DNA of 64,000 bases from Zerene cesonia (GCF_012273895.1 NW_024045133.1:2414266-2478265); one strand, 5' to 3'; positions 39,901 to 50,213 are shown, counted from the stretch's first letter. Made by a program: numbers and translations. The notes: a model not told the origin generated them from the letters alone.

Positions 39901-42900
39901 AGAGCGCTTTGGGACGAATTTTGTCAATTCGCACCTGGAAAGGTACAAGACATGAGAATGCTACTGTGTTTCATACGATCAATTATTCCAAATACCCGGA
40001 ATTTGACATCTGTTCGGATTTAATTTGACATTGATTTTTCTTTTATTTTGACGGCAGCTTAAACTAATTGTTTCTTTCTTTCTTTCCTTAAGAATAATAC
40101 CTAGTTCATAAGAACATTTACCCGGAATTTGACATATGTTCGGAGCTAATTTCACTTTTATATTTAATTATTCATTTATTTACTGAACATTTACCGAGAA
40201 CTTGACATCTATTGGGAGTTAATTTGATATATTTGGACTTACCGGGCGCACACTGGCCACCCTCCTGCTGGAAGCCGTCAGAGCAGCTGCACTTGCCGCT
40301 CACACAAGCCGTGTTCGCCGTGGCCGTGCATTCCAAACTCGACTGGCAACTTTCACCCAAGTCTATAAACATATAAACACATAAACATATAGACACTAGC
40401 TGCACCCGGCAAACGCTGTACTGCCTTACTCTGATCATTTAGAGGTATGAAAAAATAGATGTTAGCCGATTCTCAAACATACCCGATATGCACACAAAAT
40501 TTAATAAGAATCGGTCAAGCCGTTTCGGAGCAGTATGGCAACGAAAACTGTGACACGAGAATTTTATATATTAGATATAGACATAGACAAGTAAGAAATG
40601 TTCTGGAGACATTAACCTGGATTTTGGAGCAATTTTATTTCATATTTATGTTATTTTGTTTGTTTTTTTTTTATCAATTTTTTTCATTGTACAACATTTA
40701 TTTACAAGAGTTAAGATTTATTTAAGATAGCGCCATCTAGTTTGAATCTAAGGAAAGTTATAGGAAAAATAGTTATATAGCGTCAAAAAGAACGCCAGAA
40801 CGAATCCCTTTTGTTGTCCTTCAAAAAACTTTCATTCATAAAGCATTTTAAAGTTTAGTAAATTAGTATGGTAAGCATGTATCGATGCATGTTTGTTTCT
40901 TCTTCATCATCAGCTTATCGGATCTTTACGAAATTTGGTACCGATATAGAATATAGTCTGTATAAACACATGGGCCACCCGGGTACCAAGCGAGTAAAGA
41001 GATTTATGAATATCAGAGGCATTAATGAAGAGAATTTAATAAAGAACACTTCTAAGAAAAAAATCTTAGAAGAATCAAAAGTTCGACGACATGAGACATC
41101 TGCCAACCCGCACTTGGCCAGCGTGGTGGATTATGGCCTGAACCCTCATAGGAGGCCTGTGTACCAGGAGTGGGAACATATATGGTCTGATGATGATGAT
41201 GATGAGAACTTCTCATAGACCTAGTCTCAAAAAGTATTTGATAAAGAACACTTCTCATAGACTTAGTCTCAAAAAGTATTTGATAAAGAAGACTTCTCAT
41301 AGACCTAGTCTCAAAAAGCATTTGATAAAGAACACTTCTTATAGACCTAGCCTCAAAAAGTATTTGATAAAGAACACTTCTTATAGACCTAGTCTCAAAA
41401 AGCATTTGATAAAGAACACATCTCACCGAGGCCCAAGTTCAGACACAGCCCATTAAGTTCAGTCAAGTGAGCAGGACACCTGCAGTATCCGACGCCTTGC
41501 TCGTCTTCCACACAATTGATCTCAACCTCACCGGCCATACAGTCGCTGTCTATGACGCACGTCTCGCCAACACCTGGAGAATTAAGATAATCTATATTAG
41601 TAATTTCTTGTGTTTGATTTCACGCGAGTATTATACATTTAGAAATTTCATTTTTAACGTTCACAGCGAGCGTGGTCACGCTCGTGGTCACGTTATAAAT
41701 TTTTAATTTCTTAATCTATACTAATCTATACTAATATTACAAAGCTAAAGAGTTTGTTTGTTTGAGCGCACTAATCCGGGCAACTACTGGTCCGATTTGA
41801 AAAAATTTTTCAATGTTAGATAGCCCATTTATTGAGGAAGGCTATACATGTACCACGGGCGAAGCCGGGGTAGACCGCTAGTAAATAATAAGTATGTGGC
41901 AATCTACCAATTCATATTTATCAGACTTGTGAGATTGAATTTTTTGCTAATAATATAACGAGTTTTGTGGAGGAAGGAAGGTGGAGTTCCATCGAAAAGG
42001 GAGGATCCTCCGACTGGTAAGGACCCAATGGAAGATTATTGGAAAGTTGTATATATACTCTGTAGCGAGAAAATTTCGCTAGCGCGATTCAGAAACACGT
42101 CGCTACAGATAGATGTCTTACCAGCGTACAGCCTGCACATGTTCCTGTTGCTGTCCCACACGGCGTTCTCGCTCACACACTCGCAAGTGCGGAATCCCCA
42201 GGGCTGCTGTGGGGCCCCGCAGCGGGACTCCGCGCCGAATGTGTGGCAATTGGCATCGATAACGCAGGAGTCGGTGATGCGGCGTGTTACTGAAACATGT
42301 CCTATCTTACTAATCCTACTAATATTAAAAATGCGAAGGTTTGTAAGGATGTGTGTGTGTTTGTTGCTCTTTCACGCAAAAACTACTGAACCGATTGCAA
42401 TGAAATTTGGTACGTAGACAGCTGGACAATTGGAATAACATATAGGCAACTTTTTATCCCGATATTCCTACAGAATACGGACTCGCGCGGATGAAACCGA
42501 GGGGCGCAGCTAGTATAACTTATGTTACTCAGTGAAGCAGCTTTTTAGGTCAAAGAATTTATTGAAATCGATCCAGTGGTTTTTGCGTGAAAACGTTAAG
42601 GGTATACAAGCATACTAATATACCCTTGCGTTGCTGTGGCTGTGACTAAATTTATTATTAATTAAAAATTATTAGGATAATTAATCGAAATATAAACTAT
42701 CCTATATCTTAAGTTGGACCAAATTACACATAAAATACCATATTTCATTAAAATCGGTTGAGTTGGTGAAGAGTTCATTGGGAACATACATCATGACACT
42801 GGATTTTTATATATTAAGATAAAAGTTTTCTCTTTACAATATTAGTACAGACACAAATAACATAATAAAAAAAAAAATCCTTACCTTTGATGCAATCTCG

Positions 42901-45900
42901 CATGTTGACGTTATAAAAGAAATTAGATGGACACACACATCGGCCGTCTATTACAGTGGCTAAAAGACCGCCACATTGCTCAGGAGTCGATGGTGTTCCT
43001 AATTCTGAAATAGAGAATTTATGAGGTAATTGAGGCCCTGCTTTTATATGGAAGTTCTAGGGACGCCGTTTACCCGGGAACGGAATAGGGGAGCATATTC
43101 CCTGAATTAGTATTTAATTTAATTTTCATTATTATAATATTACAATATTTTATATGGTAGTCGAGCATGCTTCGGCACGAATTGGGCCAGCTCGCACCGG
43201 GGAAGTACCACACCCCCACAGAAAACCGGCGTGCAATAATAGCATGCTATTGTGTTTCGTAGGGTGAGTGGGGAAGCCGAAGGCCCACATCCTTTTCTTT
43301 ACCCTTCCCAGTCCTTTCCTTCATTCCTCTAGTCAATCCTTTCCCAATTTAAAGTCGGCAATCCCTTTGGAGAGGCGTAAGGTCTGCAATCGATCTTACG
43401 CCTCTCCAAATGTTCACGGGCGGTGGTAACGCTTACCATCAGGCGACAAACCAGCTCCATTGCCGACTGTAACATAAAAAAGAATTATTGTATATATGTA
43501 GTATTTGTATGTGTGTATCTATGTATATATTAATTTATATTTATGTATTTTCATGGTTTTCAATACATTTCTATTACTATATTATTACATTTATATGTAT
43601 AGCACCTTTTGCCCTGTATTTTTTTTTTTACTAAATATGAATAGCGTCTCCTTGTCCAACAGGTTGTCTGGAAGAATTTGCTACTTTAGCGATAAGACGG
43701 CCTGTTGTGCATTTATGGAGTTTATTTATAGAATTTATTTTTGAATGACCATGATATAAAATATAAAATAGTATATTTCTGTCTCATTCTTCACATTTTT
43801 GTATTTGTGTCTCTTACCTGTCGTTTTTACCGTTTCATCAGGTTGAAATCACAACGATTCTAAAGAAGTTTCACTTCAAAATCAAGTGTACTTGAAACCC
43901 TTACTCGTTTTTGGCAAGATCGGTTAAAATGACTCACCTGCATAACACCTATTTCCATGCATATAAAAGCCAACAGGGCAAACGCAAACACCAGAAACGC
44001 ACAGCTGCGGCGACGCGCATTCGTCAGCTGTGTTGCACGGCGTATCGTGTACCGCTTGCACTTCGCGATCCGTCATCGAATGTTCCAGATCGATCGAACG
44101 GTGTTCTAGAATGTTCGATTGTGGAACGGTTTGCGGCGCTGAAAGAAAATTCGATTCCATTTTCAAATGAGTTATATATACATTTTATATCTGTGGTTTT
44201 GAACGTTTCGTACGTTCAAAAGTCCATTGAATGTTTTATGCGAATACTCTTTTATTTATATCTTTATAATGTTAATGAAAACATAAGAAAGAGGACGTTA
44301 ACGATCTAGATTATTCGATAGTGAGACGATTTTGATTCCATTTTTAAATACTTCCCTGTCCTTTTATTTGTAAACTAAAACTGTAAAATTTAGTATAGTT
44401 GGATTAAATTAAGAACTTACCACTACTATCAACACAAGAAAACGTTTCAATGTCGCATGTGCCTCCAGTGAACTGACAGTCTGAGTCTATTACACAACCA
44501 TCACCAACAGCTGAAATAAATGTGTTTTTATAACTACCCGCAATATTTTGATTCGGTTTTATTTTAATATCGCCTTAAATGCGGTTGAATATACTCGTAA
44601 AGAATAATTAATACCTAAATAAGAAAGAAGATATAATTATTACTGTATATTATATTATCTGTGATATAAGAAATTAACGTAAATGAAAATATTTTTTATA
44701 TTTTAGAGGTTAGTAAGACATAATGCATGTTGCTTATACATTTTATTCTAGCACTATTTCCCGCGATTTTGCTAGCTCTGTCAAAGAAAAATCTTCTTTT
44801 TCTTTTTCTTTTTCTTAAATGGCAATTTGAATTGGTAAATTAACAGTGCTTTGTCATACATGCGATATATTTATAATCGCGCCATCTATCGGAGTGCTGC
44901 AAATGCTCATAAAAATCTCATGAGAATAAGACCTATTATTCTAATTAGATTGTAATCAACTAATTACTATTATACTATAATATTAATTAACTAATTAGAT
45001 TATACTCATTAATATTACAAAATTTAAATAAATTGTTTGTTTCTTTCACTTCTGTTCAAAATGGAGCGATTTCATTATATGATTTTAGAGTTAGTTAGTT
45101 TATATTACAGTCTACTTTTTCTAACGATGAAACGTTTAAATCCACAAACACCTACAACTTCCGTCCTTTAAATCCGTAGACGGATAGTTAATCCTACTAA
45201 TATTATAAATGCGAAAGTTTGTAAGGGTGTGTGCGTTTGTTGCTCTTTCACGCAAAAACTACTGAACCGATTGCAATGAAAATTGATACGTAGACAGCTG
45301 GACAACTGGAATAACATATAGGAAACTTTTTATCCCTATATTCCGACGGGATACGGATTTACGCGGGTGAAACCGCGGGGCGCAGCTAGTATGTTATATA
45401 TAACCCTTACCTCTTCCAATCTTCCTGCACTCCCCCCTTTGCCGCTCATAGTACCCCTCTGCGCACACGCACACAGAATCACACACCAAGCTATAAGGGT
45501 CCCTAGGGGTTGCTAGACACTCTTCATCCCTCGTACAGGGCTCTCCGAACCCGATGGTGTTCCAACAACGGCCGAGGAAGTAGTGGTTGCCGGGGGTGCA
45601 GGCACAAATCGAGGCTGGAGTGAAAAATTAAAGGGTATTAAACAAATATATTCGACAGCCTTCCGCCGGTTGATACGAAGTTTTTAAAGTATGATTAAGT
45701 AACGCCATGTCCGTGATAAGCTATTTAACACATAATGTAGTTTAGAAATTAAGGACTTTTTAACGGATTTTAAACGCGATTTATTCATTATATTATTAAC
45801 CCGACGTTTCGAACACTGTACGGCGAGCGTGGTCACGGGGAGACTGAGATGTTACATGTCTTGAAGGTCATACAAAAATTGTTGTTTGTGAACTACCTCC

Positions 45901-48900
45901 ACCTATTACTCCGCAGTTGGTATGTGGAGTATTTTTCCTGATGTTGGCATTATTGACTGATAGTGTCTAAAAAGTCTTATAATTAAAAAGTCTTTAATTT
46001 CTAAATGTATTATACTCGCGTAAATCCGAACGCAAGAAAATACTACATGATGTAGTTTTTAGCGCTTTATTTGTCATTTTAAATGTCAGATTCGCTAGAT
46101 AGGACGTATTAATTATCGGAGGTCCTTTCCTCACCCGTCCCAGTTCATTGTTTTATACCCGTGGTCAACAAATAAATTGTTACTTATCTATATGTAATAG
46201 ATAGCTTTCTTCACGATGTTTTCCTTCACTTACTAGCAGTGGCCATATCGGTAATTGTAAAAAAAAAACATATAGTTCAAGACATTATAAAACATACTTA
46301 AATCTTATGTACAATATCTATTAAATCGAATTAGTATTTTTTATGTCACAGCGGGTAACTGAGCTGGTGGTTCGCCGGATGGTAAGCGATCACCACCGCT
46401 CATGAACATTCCCAAAGGTAGTGCCTCTGCGAATGCGCTACTCGCTTTTAAGAGTAAGGGATAAGGACAAGTTTGACGGGAAATAAGGAATGGTCTTGAA
46501 TGGTGCGGAAGAAAAACGCGCCATTTAAAGGAATGAGGCTGACTTTCAATTACAATTTCATAATTTTTTATTTAGTATTTAAAAGAAGAAATGACGTAAA
46601 GGCGGCGGGATTACAAACATATCCAACCTTTTTATGATGCATTTGTAATTGTAAAATCCTACTTCCTTCCTACTAATATTATAAATGCGAAAGTTTGTGA
46701 GGATGTGTGTGTACTTGTTGCTCTTTCACGCTAAAACTACAGAACCGATTGCAATGAAATTTGGTACGTAGACAGCTGGACAACTGGAACAACATATAGG
46801 CAACTTTTTATCCCGATATTCCTACGGGATACGGACTTACGCGGGTGAACCTGCGGGGCGCAGATAGAAGAACTATAAAAATCCAAAAAAAAAATCTTTT
46901 AATAATAAAAATGCTTCCAACGATACTTACAAGTATTTGTTACTTGCCGGCACTCGAAATTGCTGAAGAGCCTCGAGCATTGACTGGTGTCAACACAAGG
47001 CGAGGAGTAATATGGCGCGACTGGAAAATGAAATTTAGAAATTTGGTTTTAAAAATCTTTAAAATACGCATTAATGATTTTTTTTGAAGTCCCGTGTCCC
47101 CTGGGGTATGGGGCAGATGATATATCTGTTTCATTGATCGATTTTCTTTAGGGACAAGTAGGTGATCAGCCTTCTGTGTCCTGCCAGAGCGAAACATTTT
47201 TTTTTATTGTCCCCACCGGGAATCGAACCCAGGACCCTTCGGTTCTACGCTCACGCGTTTACCACTGTACCAAGGAGGCATTAATGATAGAATCAACTAA
47301 ATTCTCTCACGTGCTCTTATACAGAGTATACGTGTGGAAATTATTTTCATAATAGCTGTTGCACGCTGTTTCGCATGCGTTAAATTCGAAGTAAAATCCC
47401 TCCCCCTTCTTTCTTTTATGTAGTTGCACTTTTAAACCTAGGTTTTTAATCAGTCTATCTGTTAAAAAACGATCATAATCTGTTTCGTTATTTTAAAGAT
47501 CTAAGCATACAGACACACAGACGGCGGAATGCGACTTTGTAAACTATGTAGTCATAATATCTTCCATGAACGAAGCTGGGGCTGGCCGCTTGTTAACAAT
47601 AAATCAGCAGCTCTGTAATAGTTGGTAACACTAATATAATAGAAAAATTGTAATAGATTTTTTTACTATTTAGTACCATCCTATCCTACTATCTACTTCC
47701 TACTAATATTATAAATGCGAAAGTTTGTAAGGATGTGTGTGTGTTTGTTGCTCTTTCACAAAAACTGCTGAACCGATTGCAATGAAATTTGGTACGTAGA
47801 CAGCTGGACAACTGGAATAACATATAGGAAAATTTTTATACGGATATTCCTACGGGATACGGACTTACGTGGGTGAAACCGCGGGGCGCAGTATTCAATA
47901 ATGCCATTCCAACAACCACGGGATGCACATCAACCATTTCTTATTAAAAAGCTGGCAAGGCAGGCCAGCTCTTTGCCAGCGCTAGCAAATGAAAAACAGG
48001 AAATAGGTCGCTTCCAACTTACCACTCACGCATACAGTCCCCCCCCTCCCCGGCTCCTGTCCTATAGGACACTCGCAAGACCCCTCCACGCATATGCTAC
48101 CAGATCTAGTGGAGCAGTCACTGTCATTGTAGCATGACCACACTGCTGACGACACGTGGAATAGGGCTGAGAAAGAGAAGTTAAATCCTGCTAATATTGT
48201 AAATGATGATTATGGCCTTGACCACCTCCTTGGTACAGTGGTTGACGTGTGAGCTTAGAACCGAGGGGTCCTGGGTTCGATTCCCAGTGGGGACGTAAAA
48301 AAAAAATGTCTCGGTCTGGCAGGACACAGAAGGCTGATCACCTACTTGTCCATAAAGAAATACGATCAGTGAAACAGATGTATGTCATCTGCCCCATACC
48401 CCAGTAGGGGACACGGGACTTCACTATGATTATGGCCTGAACCCTCATAAGAGGCCTCTGTCCCAGCATTGGGAACATATATGGACTGATGAAGATGATG
48501 AATATTATAAATGCGAAGTTTGTGAGGATTGATGTATGTGTATATTTGTTACTCTCACGCAAAAACTACTGAACCGATTGCAATGAAATTTGATACGTAG
48601 ATAGCTGGACAACTGGAATAACATATAGGCAATTATTATCCCGATATTCCTACGGGATACGGACTTACGCGGGTGAAACCGCGGGGCGCAGCTCTGCCCG
48701 ATTAAAGTGGGTCAAAATCTATTCAATTACATACAAACATACAGGTTCAGCTAATAAAAGCGTATTAAAAATTAAAATCTTTTAGATTAGATAACTTGAA
48801 AATGAAGAAAATAAGTTATTTTAATATGAAATAATGATCCAACGATTGAGTTTACTTCACAAAATAAAATAAAAATTAAGAGAAACTTTTCCACATAGCC

Positions 48901-49560
48901 ATCTCATCTTTTATTTCTATCAAGCATATTTTAATTCAAATGATTTATTCTGTTGAAATGAATTTAAAACTAATGTTATTATACAATATAGTATTCAAAT
49001 GTGGATGCTCGCAAACTTCCACATGAAAAGATTTTAATGCTGCCCCTGAATTCTATATGTATACTAGCTGCGCCCCGCGGTTTCACCCGCGTAAGTCCGT
49101 ATCCCGTAGGAATATCGGGATAAAAAATAGATGTTGGCCGATTCTCAGACCTACCCAATATGCTTACCAAATTTCAGAGGAATCGGTCAAGCCGTTGGAG
49201 GAGTATGGCAACGAAAACTGTGACACGAGAATTTTATATATATAGACTATTTCTATATGGATACAATACTAACATGTAATATTCAGAGAAACGACACTAA
49301 AACGACACGAATTATGTATCTCATTTTGCACGATCAATTATATTAATATAATAAACTAGCTGCACGCCCCGGCTCCGCCCGGGTTGTCATTTATAGTGAT
49401 TAAAATTATTTAAACTATACTATCTCTCAAGTTCGATCGAACTGCACATGGCGTGCGAATTTTATTATAATCGGTTAAGTGGTTTAGGAGTCCATTGAGA
49501 CACGAGATTTATGTATATTAAGATATACATACCCACAGTTAAAACTATTCTTCCGATCAT
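36895..49560 (-). CDS. Gene B: 594-aa secreted or surface-anchored protein with about 12 EB/EGF-like Cys-rich modules (14 exons, complete)
   Basis: Built from 14 exons: 49560-49533, 48166-48023, 47020-46931, 45614-45411, 44510-44421, 44138-43938, 43004-42885, 42289-42122, 41573-41427, 40362-40243, 39189-39061, 38290-38150, 37178-37050, 36968-36895. Together 1785 bases, 594 codons plus TAA. Every intron is phase 1 and every junction stays open. Signal peptide MIGRIVLTVALFHVSSA is split after codon 9. Then come ten modules with six Cys and two with four (exons 5 and 7); typical blocks are CVIDSDC, CxC-P/x-GY and a last Cys. After the last module a small-residue stretch (SSAST) and a hydrophobic tail (IFMILAAVLTF) end in MKN: a GPI-anchor signal or a short membrane anchor. 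Insect proteins of this kind match the Pfam EB module and often carry the automatic name prion-like-(Q/N-rich) domain-bearing protein 25; I see no Q/N-rich tract. Function unknown; extracellular binding or scavenger roles are possible. Confidence 0.85.
37050..37178 (-). CDS. Gene B exon 13 (module 12)
   Basis: Acceptor ttcag, donor gtaagt. Residues 528-570: TCSRSSEC, VCRNGRCQCDFDY, QTC. Confidence 0.85.
37225..37520 (+). repeat. PolyA-tailed dispersed repeat P1, diverged (gene B intron 12)
   Basis: cacgaattgggcaagcttgc ... gggcggtggtaattgcttac. Confidence 0.5.
38150..38290 (-). CDS. Gene B exon 12 (module 11)
   Basis: Acceptor cacag, donor gtgagt. Residues 481-527: SCTITPQC, SCVSGSCMCATGYH, NQC. 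Confidence 0.85.
38459..38660 (+). mobile_element. Helitron-like element H1 (gene B intron 11)
   Basis: tccactaatattataaacgc ... gaaccgcggggcacaactag. Confidence 0.65.
39061..39189 (-). CDS. Gene B exon 11 (module 10)
   Basis: Acceptor cacag, donor gtaagt. Residues 438-480: PCTQDTDC, TICKEDGDDSTCQCDQ, QQC. Confidence 0.85.
39376..39576 (+). mobile_element. Helitron-like element H1 (gene B intron 10)
   Basis: tcctactaatattataaatg ... ccggggcgcagctag. Confidence 0.7.
39994..40236. repeat. Diverged repeat, 3 copies, downstream of gene B exon 10 donor
   Basis: Unit tacccggaatttgacatctg + ttcggatttaatttgac near 39994, 40120 and 40190; on the minus strand each copy has a CGGGTAA or CGGTAA core like the real donor. 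Confidence 0.6.
40243..40362 (-). CDS. Gene B exon 10 (module 9)
   Basis: Acceptor tatag, donor gtaagt. Residues 398-437: SCQSSLEC, ACVSGKCSCSDGF, GQC. Diverged repeats carrying a GTAA core follow the donor. Confidence 0.85.
40396..40575 (-). mobile_element. Helitron-like element H3 (gene B intron 9)
   Basis: ctagctgcacccggcaaacg ... gagaattttatatatta; about 30 bp upstream of the exon 10 acceptor. Confidence 0.6.
41071..41207 (+). mobile_element. SINE S2, 3' fragment
   Basis: Matches the tail of the 59.6-kb copy: gttcgacgacatgagaca through gggaacatatatgg and (tga)n. Lies in gene B intron 9, next to the 42-bp repeat array. Confidence 0.65.
41207..41426. repeat. 42-bp tandem repeat, about 5 copies, at gene B exon 9 donor
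   Basis: Unit cttctcatagacctagtctc + aaaaag[t/c]atttgataaagaaca. 42 bp is 14 codons, so false frames run through it. The array ends on the donor. Confidence 0.9.
41427..41573 (-). CDS. Gene B exon 9 (module 8)
   Basis: Acceptor tccag, donor gtgaga. Residues 349-397: TCVIDSDC, INCVEDEQGVGYCRCPAH, GLC. A 42-bp tandem repeat starts at its donor. Confidence 0.85.
41610..41710. mobile_element. Palindromic MITE (family M1), remnant in gene B intron 8
   Basis: Reverse end cgcgagtattatacatttag and a gcgagcgtggtcacgc centre; about 30 bp upstream of exon 9. Confidence 0.4.
41724..41881 (+). mobile_element. Helitron-like element H2 (gene B intron 8)
   Basis: atctatactaatattacaaa ... gccggggtagaccgctag. 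Confidence 0.6.
42122..42289 (-). CDS. Gene B exon 8 (module 7)
   Basis: Acceptor tttcag, donor gtaaga. Residues 293-348: SCVIDANC, SRCGAPQ, RTCECVSEN, NMC. A Helitron-like copy starts 23 bp upstream of the acceptor AG. Confidence 0.85.
42314..42513 (+). mobile_element. Helitron-like element H1 (gene B intron 7)
   Basis: tcctactaatattaaaaatg ... ggggcgcagctag; its end lies 23 bp from the exon 8 acceptor. Confidence 0.7.
42885..43004 (-). CDS. Gene B exon 7 (module 6, four Cys)
   Basis: Acceptor tttcag, donor gtaagg. Residues 253-292: EQCGGLLATV, GRCVCPSNFFYN, RDC. Shortened module. Confidence 0.8.
43160..43482 (+). repeat. PolyA-tailed dispersed repeat P1 (gene B intron 6)
   Basis: gtcgagcatgcttcggcacg ... 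gccgactgtaacataaaaaa, full length. Confidence 0.6.
43938..44138 (-). CDS. Gene B exon 6 (spacer and module 5)
   Basis: Acceptor tttcag, donor gtgagt. About 35 residues without Cys, charged (residues 187-221), then PCNTADEC, LCVSGVCVCPVGFY and NRC. Confidence 0.85.
44421..44510 (-). CDS. Gene B exon 5 (module 4, four Cys)
   Basis: Acceptor tttcag, donor gtaagt. Residues 156-185: GCVIDSDC, GTCDIETFSC. Lacks the CxC and the last Cys, so it is a shortened module. Confidence 0.8.
45192..45389 (+). mobile_element. Helitron-like element H1 (gene B intron 4)
   Basis: tcctactaatattataaatg ... accgcggggcgcagctag; ends 21 bp from the exon 4 donor. Confidence 0.7.
45411..45614 (-). CDS. Gene B exon 4 (end of module 2, module 3)
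   Basis: Acceptor tccag, donor gtaagg. Residues 88-155: SSICACTPGNHYFLGRC closes module 2; PCTRDEEC, VCDSVCVCAEGYY and GEC form module 3. Confidence 0.85.
45745..46050. mobile_element. Palindromic MITE (family M1), in gene B intron 3
   Basis: Left arm tttttaacggattttaaacg ... gacgtttcgaacac; right end tttaatttctaaatgtatta. Longer centre than the 1.3-kb copy; the right inverted arm is lost. Confidence 0.5.
46340..46480 (-). repeat. PolyA-tailed dispersed repeat P1, 3' half (gene B intron 3)
   Basis: tttttatgtcacagcgggta ... cgctactcgcttttaag. Confidence 0.5.
46668..46867 (+). mobile_element. Helitron-like element H1 (gene B intron 3)
   Basis: tcctactaatattataaatg ... ctgcggggcgcagatag (terminal CTAG changed to ATAG). 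Confidence 0.65.
46931..47020 (-). CDS. Gene B exon 3 (first half of module 2)
   Basis: Acceptor tccag, donor gtaagt. Residues 59-87 with PCVDTSQC and FECRQV; this six-Cys module is completed by exon 4, the only module split by an intron. Confidence 0.8.
47080..47278 (-). mobile_element. tRNA-derived SINE (family S1) in gene B intron 2
   Basis: Same family, reverse orientation, B box GGGTTCGATTCCC. Duplication GCATTAATGAT on both sides. It lies about 60 bp upstream of exon 3. Confidence 0.8.
47345..47556 (-). mobile_element. Helitron-like element H6 (gene B intron 2)
   Basis: tagctgttgcacgctgtttc ... gcgactttgtaaactatgta. Confidence 0.45.
47698..47891 (+). mobile_element. Helitron-like element H1 (gene B intron 2)
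   Basis: tcctactaatattataaatg ... accgcggggcgcag; last bases lost. Confidence 0.65.
48023..48166 (-). CDS. Gene B exon 2 (end of signal peptide, module 1)
   Basis: Acceptor ctcag, donor gtaagt. Residues 10-57: ALFHVSSA then WSCYNDSDC, SICVEGSCECPIG and VCVS; six Cys. Confidence 0.85.
48220..48424 (+). mobile_element. tRNA-derived SINE (family S1), nested in SINE S2 tail
   Basis: A and B boxes present. Flanked by 13-bp ATGATTATGGCCT (48206-48218, 48426-48438), which is itself S2 sequence. Confidence 0.8.
48500..48693 (+). mobile_element. Helitron-like element H1 (gene B intron 1)
   Basis: aatattataaatgcgaagtt ... accgcggggcgcagct; part of a nested stack with two SINEs. Confidence 0.65.
49064..49245 (-). 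mobile_element. Chimeric Helitron-like element (H1 3' end, H3 5' part)
   Basis: About 60 bp of H1 3' end (ctagctgcgccccgcgg ... cgggataaaaa) joined to H3 sequence (atagatgttggccgattc ... gagaattttatatata). Confidence 0.65.
49356..49523 (-). mobile_element. Helitron-like element H4, at gene B exon 1 donor
   Basis: ctagctgcacgccccggctc ... gagatttatgtatattaaga; its 5' end is about 4 bp from the gtatgt donor of exon 1. Confidence 0.55.
49533..49560 (-). CDS. Gene B exon 1 (start codon, first half of signal peptide)
   Basis: 28 bases: MIGRIVLTV plus one base, donor gtatgt. Chosen because it joins in frame to exon 2 to make a textbook signal peptide and no other start fits. A Helitron-like element begins within a few bases of the donor. 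Confidence 0.7.
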
Positions 49561-49642
49561 TTCACTAACAATAACTAAAACTATGTCTACCTACTGTCAA
49601 AGTCTATGAAATATCGAAACACCTGAAGGATATCGGCTTGGC

Positions 49643-49656
49643 TGATAAATTATCAA
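49643..49656. promoter_or_regulatory. Inverted GATA pair upstream of gene B
   Basis: tGATAAattATCaa, two GATA sites back to back, about 85 bp upstream of the gene B ATG. GATA factors drive many insect gut, fat body and hemocyte genes; use here is inference. Confidence 0.3.
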
Positions 49657-49710
49657 TAATTTGGTGATTAATGCATAGATATAGTAATTTTTAGACAGGG
49701 CACTATATTA

Positions 49711-50180
49711 AATCTTATATCTTTAAACGAGCAGTTCTTGTATATATATATATATATATAATTGGAATCTCGGATCGGCTGCAACGATTTTCATGAAATT
49801 TAGTATATAGGGGGTTTTGGGGGCGATAAATCGATCTAGCTAGATATCTTTTTAGAAAATGTCATATTCGCATTTTATTCGTGTTTTATCGACTTAAACT
49901 TACTTTTTCAACAAATAGGAGGCGTTTGAGTAGTCCCAATTTATTATGACTCTTCGTGACATCTATTGGCGAATAATAATACTATAAATGCAAAAGTTTG
50001 TGAGGATGGATGCATATGTATGTGTGCGTCTGTTACTCTTTCACGCAAAAACTACTGAACCGATTGCAATGAAATTTGCTTCGTAGATAGCTGGACAACT
50101 GAAATAACACATAGGCACTTTTTATACCGATATTCCTACGGGATACGGACTTACGCGGTTTCAACCGCGGGTCACAGCCT
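49711..50180 (+). mobile_element. Helitron-like element H1, long subfamily (about 470 bp)
   Basis: Most complete long copy: tctttaaacgagcagttctt, TA run, tagggggttttgggggcg, then a normal H1 ending accgcgggtcacagcctg. Confidence 0.6.
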
Positions 50181-50213
50181 GTATCTTTTATGTGCATACT
50201 TAAATACATAGCT

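Noticed and set aside
41052..41426. 124-codon open frame with repeated SVLYQILFETRS units
   Set aside because: It is the 42-bp intronic minisatellite read in frame; no start context or splice support.
41965..42417. 150-codon plus-strand frame (MWRKEGGVP...)
   Set aside because: Antisense of gene B exon 8 running into a Helitron-like copy.
43911..44309. 132-codon plus-strand frame (MARSVKMTH...)
   Set aside because: Antisense shadow of gene B exon 6.
46340..48420. Possible extra exon in gene B introns
   Set aside because: Remaining open stretches are repeat sequence; exons 1-4 already join in frame without them.
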